A stretch of DNA of 64,000 nucleotides from CALBTQ01 sp036725605 (lineage in GTDB: Bacteria > Lernaellota > Lernaellaia > Lernaellales > Lernaellaceae). Shown here piece by piece: positions 58,477 through 64,000 of the stretch (positions within the stretch are counted from its first letter, which is position 1; each line of letters begins with the position of its first letter). Below the pieces are notes generated by a model that saw only the letters and a program-made list of their open reading frames with translations, was not told where the DNA came from and searched no databases. A program made the position numbers and the translations under genes. The stretch lies in contig DAIMDW010000013.1 of the NCBI GenBank assembly GCA_036725605.1, forward strand, positions 79,419-143,418, written 5' to 3'.

Positions 58477-59124
58477 TTACGTTCCTTTTTTGCGCAAGAG
58501 AAACATTTCGTCCTCGTTGTCGTTGGCCGTGTACTTGACGCGCTTGCGGGTCACCACTTCCAACTCCGGGAACCGCTCCAGATACAACCGTGCGAAATCG
58601 CCCTTCCACATCAGGTTGCTTTCGCCGCGGTAAGGAATTTCCGTGTGCTCCGGCGCGTAGTATTCCATGCCCCACACGTACCGCCGGCTGCAGCGCACGA
58701 TTTCACTCATCGCCGCGGGCAGATCGTGCGGATGAATGTGAATCAGCACGCCGGAGGTGAACACCAGATCGAACCAGCCGTCGCGAAACGGCAGATCGAA
58801 CGCCGATCCCTGCATCAGGTTGATGCCCCGCGTATTCTTTTTCCCTTCCTCCACCCCGTACCATTGCAGCTCGATGCCGGTCAGATCGGCAAAGCCCGCC
58901 CGCTGCAGCAACGCCAGTTGCAGGCCGACGTTGGAACCGACCTCGAGGATCCGCAAATCGCGCGGCAGCCTGTCGAGAAACTCGCGATTGAGCTCGCTGC
59001 GCGACAGACCGTAATGGTCGCGGTATAGCTGATCCATGCCCGCGGGCGTCAGATCGTTGCGCTGCGTATACTGCTTGCCGAAGTCCCCGGACCAATGCTT
59101 CATCTGGTCGGTCTGTTTGGACAT
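58477..59124 (-). CDS. pseudaminic-acid-biosynthesis-associated methyltransferase
   Basis: Class I SAM methyltransferase, 215 residues. The N-terminal HWSGDFGKQYTQRNDLT and the RILEVGSNVGLQL SAM motif near 58, GSAFDLPFRDGWFDLVFTSGVLIHIHP near 108 and RYVWGMEYYAPEHTEIPYRG near 150 match the family named for its place in pseudaminic acid loci. The methylated substrate in that family is not proven. ATG chosen 9 bases after GAGGG. First gene of the sugar set, upstream of the dehydratase. Confidence 0.82.
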   Translation of the reverse strand: MSKQTDQMKHWSGDFGKQYTQRNDLTPAGMDQLYRDHYGLSRSELNREFLDRLPRDLRILEVGSNVGLQLALLQRAGFADLTGIELQWYGVEEGKKNTRGINLMQGSAFDLPFRDGWFDLVFTSGVLIHIHPHDLPAAMSEIVRCSRRYVWGMEYYAPEHTEIPYRGESNLMWKGDFARLYLERFPELEVVTRKRVKYTANDNEDEMFLLRKKGT

Positions 59125-59213
59125 CTCGCCCATCCCTCAACCACGCGCCTCGGACCTGAACCGAGGATAAACCTTACTCGTTAATTAAATCATAGTAACA
59201 AAACCATTTAGGA

Positions 59214-59219
59214 TTATAC
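59214..59219 (-). promoter_or_regulatory. possible -10 element for the methyltransferase operon
   Basis: Minus-strand TATAAT in an AT-rich stretch (59160-59260). There is no good -35 at 17 bases, so the call rests on the perfect -10 and on position, about 90 bases before the gene. Confidence 0.3.
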
Positions 59220-59266
59220 AAACAATTTTGCAGGTATTTCGCGTAAAATGAGAGTCCGATGAAGAT

Positions 59267-60772
59267 TTATTCACGTGCGCGCAACAGAGCGATCGCCGCT
59301 TCCAGTTGCGTATCGACGCCCGCGGCCAGATCGGCGGCGTCCTGCTCGACGACGATATCCGGCTCGATGCCCATGCCTTCGATCTGCTCGCCGGTCGCCA
59401 GGAACTTGCGCTGCATCTGCGAATAATAGTAGGTGATGCCCGAATCCGGCAGCGTGTCGTTTTTCGGCGCGCCGGTCGCCCCGCACGAGGTCGTGCCCAA
59501 CAGGGTGAAGGTCGGCACGTAGGAGGCCGACGCGGCGAAGAAATCGGCCGCACTGATGCAACCGCCGTTGATCAGGAAAACGACATCGACGTCGGTCGGC
59601 GCGGCGCCGGCGAAAATCGGCTCGGGCACCCAGGGTGTGAAATCGTCATGCCCCGGCCCGTTCTTGTAGCGCACGGCCACCGGCCAGACAATCTGATCGA
59701 GGAAACGCGCCAGCACCTGCATGACGGTCAGGTCCGAGCCGCCGCGATTGAAGCGCGCGTCGAACACGATGCCGCCGCGTCCGGCGAACGAAGCAAGCGC
59801 CGCGTCCAGCTCGGCGGTAATCGTGTCGATGTACCCTTCCGACAGCGTGGACAAATGGATATACCCGAGGTCGTCGTCGATCGGCTTGTAGCGCAGCACC
59901 GTGCCGCTCGCGTCGGCGAGAAAATCGACCATCGGTTGCGGTTTGCACGTGGAGTACAGCGTGCCGTCGCGATCCAATTCAATATCGACCGCGGCCGTCT
60001 CTTGTTCGACGGTGTAGGTGACGGTCTCTTCTCCGGCGCTGAAACGATCCACGTGCGCCAGGTTGTAAAAATCGCAGCATTGCGACGAGGAACATCCCTC
60101 CCACGAACCGGCGCGCGCCAGCACGTCGTCGACATCCTCGCCGTCCAGCGCGGTCACCTCGTCGCCCAGGCGCATGCCGGCCGCTTCGGCCGCCGCCGTC
60201 AGACGCGATACGTAAACGCGCTCGCCGACGCGCATCAGGCACACGTCGGTGGCCATACGATACGGCAGGTCCTCCAGCGGCACGCCGGACAGATACGACC
60301 AGGTGTGACTGTCGTGCAACGAGGCGGTCATTTCGGCGATGAGCAGCGAGAATTCGCCCGGTTGGTCGATCTCATAAGCCAACGGCGCATAGGTGTCGTA
60401 AGCGGCGTTCCAGTCGATTTCCTTGAGCGTGAAGTACGCGTAGCCCTCGTCCATCGTCTGCCAGTAGCGCAGGAAATCCTGATAATACGGACCGGCGGGA
60501 TCGGTGTCGTCGTCGCCCGTGTCGTCGTCGCCCGTGTCGTCGTCGACGGTATCGTCGTCGGTGGTATCGTCGTCGGTGGCGTCGTCGTCGGAGGAATCGT
60601 CGTCCATCGCATCGTCATCGACGGAAGCATCGTCGTCCGCCGTGTCGTCATCGTCGATCGCATCATCATCGTCGATGTTGTCATTATCATCGTCGTCGTC
60701 ATCATCGCCACAGGCAACGCACACCGGAAACATCATCGAAAGTAAAACAAACAGGATTAACAGACGATCCAC
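59267..60772 (-). CDS. S41-family serine peptidase lipoprotein with poly-Asp/Thr linker
   Basis: Extracytoplasmic C-terminal-processing-type peptidase, 501 residues from GTG (GGAGG six bases upstream; the ATG in the longer frame has none). Lipobox VACG, then an exceptional linker of about 70 residues built from Asp-rich pentapeptides such as DDDTG. A PDZ-like region (MRLGDEVTALDGEDVDDVLARAG) precedes the S41 core, with nucleophile Ser407 in NGGCISAADFF and TTSCGATGAP. It carries the same anchor style as the three small lipoproteins at 20-21 kb. It sits alone between fliT-like and methylase genes; substrate unknown. Confidence 0.85.
   Translation of the reverse strand: MDRLLILFVLLSMMFPVCVACGDDDDDDDNDNIDDDDAIDDDDTADDDASVDDDAMDDDSSDDDATDDDTTDDDTVDDDTGDDDTGDDDTDPAGPYYQDFLRYWQTMDEGYAYFTLKEIDWNAAYDTYAPLAYEIDQPGEFSLLIAEMTASLHDSHTWSYLSGVPLEDLPYRMATDVCLMRVGERVYVSRLTAAAEAAGMRLGDEVTALDGEDVDDVLARAGSWEGCSSSQCCDFYNLAHVDRFSAGEETVTYTVEQETAAVDIELDRDGTLYSTCKPQPMVDFLADASGTVLRYKPIDDDLGYIHLSTLSEGYIDTITAELDAALASFAGRGGIVFDARFNRGGSDLTVMQVLARFLDQIVWPVAVRYKNGPGHDDFTPWVPEPIFAGAAPTDVDVVFLINGGCISAADFFAASASYVPTFTLLGTTSCGATGAPKNDTLPDSGITYYYSQMQRKFLATGEQIEGMGIEPDIVVEQDAADLAAGVDTQLEAAIALLRARE
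60505..60709. repeat. Asp-rich pentapeptide-coding repeat
   Basis: About 205 bases of GAC/GAT-dominated codons, partly organised in 15-base units encoding DDDTG, DDDTV, DDDTT or DDDAT. Neighbouring units are nearly identical and could expand or contract. Confidence 0.8.
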
Positions 60773-60836
60773 CGCACACCTCCACACGCCGGCGTTCACT
60801 CCATGGTATCAACAATGTTGCGGAAAGAATAACGGA

Positions 60837-61295
60837 TTAGATGTCGCCGGAAAAGATGCGGCTGGGCTTTTTTCCCGGCCCCATGGTCGTCTGGTAACCG
60901 GCCAGCGCTTTGCGTCCCTTTTGCAGCTTATCCAAATGCCGTTGGCCGGCGTCCATGATTTCGTTGAGGATCTGCTGGTTCTGCAAATTGATCTCGTAGG
61001 CCTGGTTGCCCGCGTCGATCATCAGGTCTTCCAATTTTTGCAAGCGCTCGCGCTGCGCCGGCGGAATCGCCTTCACGTCGATCGACGGGCGCAGGGCATC
61101 CATCTGCTGATCCAGCGCCTGCATTAGCCGATAAAGCTCGGCGCAAGCGTCCTGCAAACGCATCGCTTCGTCGATATCCGGCTTGGTGATCGCCTTTTGT
61201 TTGTCCAGCTCGTATTGATGAAGTTGCCGCAACAGTTTTATTTTCTTGGCGAAGAGCTCTTCAACTGCGCGATAGTCGGTCATGGAATTCGACAC
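60837..61295 (-). CDS. FliT/FlgN-like flagellar chaperone
   Basis: 152-residue helical protein directly after fliS, the place of the filament-cap chaperone FliT. Sequence is almost wholly alpha helix (KIKLLRQLHQYELDKQKAITKPD; LQKLEDLMIDAGNQAYEINLQNQQILNEIM), like FliT/FlgN chaperones, but specific motifs are weak. Start is a GTG directly after the fliS stop or an ATG four codons on; neither has a clear ribosome site. Confidence 0.6.
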   Translation of the reverse strand: MSNSMTDYRAVEELFAKKIKLLRQLHQYELDKQKAITKPDIDEAMRLQDACAELYRLMQALDQQMDALRPSIDVKAIPPAQRERLQKLEDLMIDAGNQAYEINLQNQQILNEIMDAGQRHLDKLQKGRKALAGYQTTMGPGKKPSRIFSGDI

Positions 61296-61769
61296 TTATA
61301 CGCTAATCTGAAAATAATTTGACGCGTTGGCTTTTTTCGTTTCTTCCTTGGCTACCGGTTTCTGGCCGTTGACCGCCAGTTCGGCGTTGGACTTTTTGCT
61401 CAACTCCACCCAGGCCGAATGCAGCACCTTGATGATCTTGAGCGCGTCTTCCAGCGCGGCGGCGTCGTTGTTGACGTTGCCTTCCTTCAGGCGATCCTGA
61501 ATGAACGTGTACAAGCGATCCAGATTGGATGCCAGTTCCGGCGCATGCGAATGATCCAACGTGCTCTGCAATTCGCCAACGATGGCCAACGTCTTGCTGA
61601 TCATCTCCCCCTTGACCGCAATCTTGCCTTCGTTGATCGCTTCAATCGCCCGCTTGGTGAAGCGAACCGCTCCTTCGTAGAGCATGATCAACACTTTGAG
61701 TCGATTGGCGGTGTTGATTTCCGTCGACTGGTATGACTGCAACGTGTTCGGACGATTATAGCTTAACAA
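61296..61769 (-). CDS. fliS: flagellin export chaperone
   Basis: FliS, chaperone that keeps flagellin unfolded for export, 157 residues. Family start YNRPNTLQSYQSTEINTANRLKVLIMLYEGAVRFTKRAIEAI is clear; the tail of about 35 residues is longer than usual and rich in Lys/Ala. It starts at TTG behind AGAGGTAGG. Follows fliD by 28 bases. Confidence 0.94.
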   Translation of the reverse strand: MLSYNRPNTLQSYQSTEINTANRLKVLIMLYEGAVRFTKRAIEAINEGKIAVKGEMISKTLAIVGELQSTLDHSHAPELASNLDRLYTFIQDRLKEGNVNNDAAALEDALKIIKVLHSAWVELSKKSNAELAVNGQKPVAKEETKKANASNYFQISV

Positions 61770-61797
61770 GGCCTACCTCTTCTCTAGAATGTCGTCG

Positions 61798-63384
61798 CTA
61801 GAACAACGAGTATGAACCTGTTCCCAGCGAGGACAGATAGCTGCTTTGAGTTTGCAATTGGCTGAGCATGGTTTCCATGTTGGTAAACTGGGTTTTCAGC
61901 CGTGCCTCAACCTTGTCCATTCTCTCTTCCATGCGCGCGATTTGATCTTCCGTATAAGTGATGGCTCGATTGATCGCATCTTCTTTATTTTTAATGACAC
62001 CCGAAGCCGAATCGAGGTAATCGTCGATCAGGTTCGAGAACGACTGCATCACCCCGTTGGAGTACGAAACGTTGCCGTAACTGCCGGTCGTGCTTCCGGA
62101 GAAGGAGATCATCAATCCTTCCACCGGCGTTCCGGTCGCCCCCATCAGGATGTTGGTGCCGATGGTCGTGGCCGCGTAGCCGCCGATCGTGCCCGCCAGG
62201 CTGCTGCCGACCCCGGTGATTTCCACCGCATAGGTTCCGTTTTCGGTTGCCGAAGAACTGTTCACGAACTGGACATTACTGTTATCGGTCGATCCGTATG
62301 CCGTCATGAGCATCATTACGTCGTCAAAATTATCTTCGAGGGCGTCTTCCAGATCGTCCTCATCGATCATCAACTCTCCGGTGGAACTGGTGGAGATGCC
62401 GATCTGGCTCAACGCCGTGTAGGCGCCGCCGCTGTCGACGGACGTGTAGATCAGGGCCGACAACTGCCGGCGAATTTGGGTCGCCGTGTAATCGCCGTCC
62501 ATCGTGTCGCTATCGATTTTGTCGTCGATGTAGGTCATGAACTCGTTGTACGCGTCGACGAAGCCGGTGATCTCCTCCATCAGATCTTCGATGTTGCTTT
62601 CCAGCGTAATCTCATAGGTGTTTTCCGTATCGACTTTCTTCAGGTTCAGATCGATGCCGGTCACCACGTCTTCAATTTCGTTGGTGCTGCTGGTGACCGT
62701 CACCCCGTCGAAGGTAAAAATGGCGTCGGCGGCCTGCTGGCCCGGCGTTCCGCCGCTGCCGTCGGTGAAGACGGGCGCGGTGCCGCCGCTCAAGCTACTT
62801 ACATCGATGGAAATGGCGTTGGCCGTGCCGCTTTCGTCGGAGCTGACCACCAAACGATACGGATTGGACGAATCGCCGTCGTTCATGATCGTCGCGGTGA
62901 CCGCGGCGCCCGACGCGTTGATCGCATCGCGCATCCCTTCGAGCGTGGCGTTGGCCGAGGTCAGCGTGATTTCGGTCTCCTCGCTGCCGACGAAAATCGA
63001 AAACGTCCCTGAGCCGACCTCGGAGTTGGTGGCGGCGTACCCCTGGCTGATTTCCTTTTCCGCCACGGCCAACTGCATCACTTTGATGTTGTGCGAAATG
63101 GCCTGCGCGGTCGAATCGGCCGAAACGGAGAAGTGCTCGTCGTCCTCGTCGCTCGACGAAATCGACATCATGCGAAATTCGCGCATCGAGTTGAGTTTAT
63201 CGACCGCCGTCTTCAGGGTGGAAAGCTTGCTGCGGAGGTCGCTGTAGATCGACAACTGCGCTTCGCGCGTTTCGTTCTTCGTCTCCAGCCGGGTGAGAGG
63301 ACGCCGCTCGATGGCCATCAACTGGGCGATAATGGTGTCGGTGTCGATTCCGGAACTGTATCCTGACAAGCTGATGCCGGACAT
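61798..63384 (-). CDS. fliD: flagellar filament cap protein
   Basis: FliD filament cap, 528 residues. N-terminal FliD_N region SGISLSGYSSGIDTDTIIAQLMAIERRPLTRLETKNETREAQLSIYSDLRSKLSTLKTAV (in pieces over residues 1-65), a central variable domain, and the C-terminal coiled coil EDQIARMEERMDKVEARLKTQFTNMETMLSQLQTQSSYL near 480-522. Codes normally with no break. Upstream flaG, downstream fliS. Confidence 0.95.
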   Translation of the reverse strand: MSGISLSGYSSGIDTDTIIAQLMAIERRPLTRLETKNETREAQLSIYSDLRSKLSTLKTAVDKLNSMREFRMMSISSSDEDDEHFSVSADSTAQAISHNIKVMQLAVAEKEISQGYAATNSEVGSGTFSIFVGSEETEITLTSANATLEGMRDAINASGAAVTATIMNDGDSSNPYRLVVSSDESGTANAISIDVSSLSGGTAPVFTDGSGGTPGQQAADAIFTFDGVTVTSSTNEIEDVVTGIDLNLKKVDTENTYEITLESNIEDLMEEITGFVDAYNEFMTYIDDKIDSDTMDGDYTATQIRRQLSALIYTSVDSGGAYTALSQIGISTSSTGELMIDEDDLEDALEDNFDDVMMLMTAYGSTDNSNVQFVNSSSATENGTYAVEITGVGSSLAGTIGGYAATTIGTNILMGATGTPVEGLMISFSGSTTGSYGNVSYSNGVMQSFSNLIDDYLDSASGVIKNKEDAINRAITYTEDQIARMEERMDKVEARLKTQFTNMETMLSQLQTQSSYLSSLGTGSYSLF

Positions 63385-63438
63385 CTTCTTCTCTCCCTCT
63401 TCCTGCGATCAAACGCTGCAAGCGCCAACAAGCTCGAT

Positions 63439-63870
63439 TCAGGTTACATCGTTTACAATATAACCCTTTTGATCCGTCAGTTCAGACAGAACCTTCGAAA
63501 CATGCACCATTTCTTCCGGTGGAATCTGTCGAATTATTTCGCCGCTTTCCCGGTCCAGAACCTTGATCACGACGCGCCTGGACTCCGAACTCACTTCGAA
63601 CTGGAGACGAACGTTCTTCATCTCGACACTTTTATCGGCCAGCGCACTGGCCACCTTGTTTGCTTTATTCTCGCGGGCGGAGTCCTTTTCGAAAACAGAT
63701 TGATTTTGCGGCGATTGTTCCGCTCGCATCTGTGTTTCATCGGGCTTCTGCTGGGCTTGCTTCGCTTCGACTTGCCGCACGCTCCCGGACCGATCCTTAC
63801 CGACGGTCGGCTTGGGGCCGTACACCGCCGCCACATCGGCTACCGGGGGTGATTTGGTTAACGAAGTCAT
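63439..63870 (-). CDS. flaG: FlaG family flagellar protein
   Basis: 143-residue FlaG. A Gln/Lys-rich N-terminal part is followed by the FlaG domain VRLQFEVSSESRRVVIKVLDRESGEIIRQIPPEEMV (residues 88-123). It affects filament length in other bacteria. The ATG has TGGAGGAAGG upstream. Between flagellin and fliD, the standard position. Confidence 0.9.
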   Translation of the reverse strand: MTSLTKSPPVADVAAVYGPKPTVGKDRSGSVRQVEAKQAQQKPDETQMRAEQSPQNQSVFEKDSARENKANKVASALADKSVEMKNVRLQFEVSSESRRVVIKVLDRESGEIIRQIPPEEMVHVSKVLSELTDQKGYIVNDVT

Positions 63871-63906
63871 TTGCCCTTCCTCCACTCAAGCACAATGCTC
63901 AAGTGA

Positions 63907-63933
63907 GGCTGGGTGGGACCGGCCCACCCAGCC
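63907..63933 (-). terminator. hairpin downstream of flagellin
   Basis: Eleven-base perfect stem GGCTGGGTGGG / CCCACCCAGCC around ACCGG, 13 bases after the flagellin stop. No T-run follows on the minus strand, so it may protect the transcript end or cause partial termination before flaG. Confidence 0.55.
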
Positions 63934-63946
63934 AAAGTTTCTCATA

Positions 63947-64000
63947 CTACTGCAGCAGGCTCAAGGCGACCGTCGGGGACTGATTCGCCTGAGTCAGAAT
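63947..64000 (-). CDS. fliC: flagellin, C-terminal 17 codons only
   Basis: Reading from the right edge on the minus strand gives ILTQANQSPTVALSLLQ and a stop codon, the conserved end of the flagellin C-terminal D0 helix. The rest of the gene lies beyond the window. Its position ahead of flaG-fliD-fliS supports the call. Confidence 0.85.
   Translation of the reverse strand: MLTQANQSPTVALSLLQ

Noticed and set aside
1..64000. tRNA, rRNA, insertion sequence or phage genes
   Set aside because: No cloverleaf-like stretch with a TTCRA loop in an untranslated region, no transposase or integrase motif, no terminal inverted repeats seen by eye.

Overview
The window is a GC-rich chromosomal segment from a free-living, flagellated Gram-negative bacterium, probably a member of the deltaproteobacteria-like phyla. 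Evidence for the cell type: many lipobox lipoproteins, a GT9 heptosyltransferase-like enzyme, sigma-54 promoters with NtrC-type activators in the flagellar island, a MotE-like protein and a small protein resembling the DVU0524 (FlgM-associated) family. Four proteins have a lipid-anchor cysteine followed at once by a long poly-aspartate linker. From general knowledge, that signature is common in the uncultured Lernaellota (FEN-1099) and in some myxobacterial relatives, so the lineage assignment is inference. I see no rRNA, tRNA, CRISPR array, insertion sequence or phage gene. No gene-free stretch exceeds about 260 bases.

Bases 1-26,000 hold housekeeping and metabolic genes in short operons: a ZIP metal transporter (cut by the left edge), an EamA permease, a lipid-anchored penicillin-acylase-family Ntn hydrolase, an FAD oxidoreductase with its ferredoxin-reductase-like partner, mutY, a CobB sirtuin, a xylose isomerase-like protein with xylulokinase, a multihaem cytochrome c with a DsbA-like thioredoxin, NAD salvage (pncA, pncB), three membrane glycolipid/glycosyltransferase genes, pdxJ, three tandem poly-Asp cysteine-rich lipoproteins, a MauE/DoxX-rhodanese pair, a NifU-like scaffold, a 55-residue ferredoxin that only shows on direct reading, and a class II (B12-dependent) ribonucleotide reductase.

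Bases 26,976-33,035 form a plus-strand surface-glycan operon: a GT4 enzyme, a GT9 enzyme, a B12-binding radical SAM enzyme, a GT4 fused to an initiating sugar-phosphate transferase, and a PilZ protein that could couple it to cyclic di-GMP.

From 33,391 to the right edge almost everything is on the minus strand and belongs to a flagellar and signalling island. In transcription order it contains: flagellin (only the last 17 codons), flaG, fliD, fliS and a FliT-like protein; a poly-Asp S41 peptidase; a sugar-modification set (pseudaminic-acid-type methylase, FlaA1/PseB/CapD-type dehydratase, epimerase); a REC-PAS-kinase; two small unknown proteins; a REC-SHOCT regulator; a REC-GAF-HD-GYP phosphodiesterase; a PilZ protein with a sigma-54 activator; a TPR lipoprotein-like/secreted protein, sensor kinase and second sigma-54 activator; then flgC-fliEFGHIJ-motE and fliK-flgD-TIGR02530-flgE, closed by a strong terminator. 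Sigma-54 -24/-12 elements precede the TPR operon, flgC and, more weakly, fliK. This suggests a staged cascade in which one activator turns on the next activator's operon, which then turns on the basal body and hook genes. flgB is absent from its usual place before flgC.
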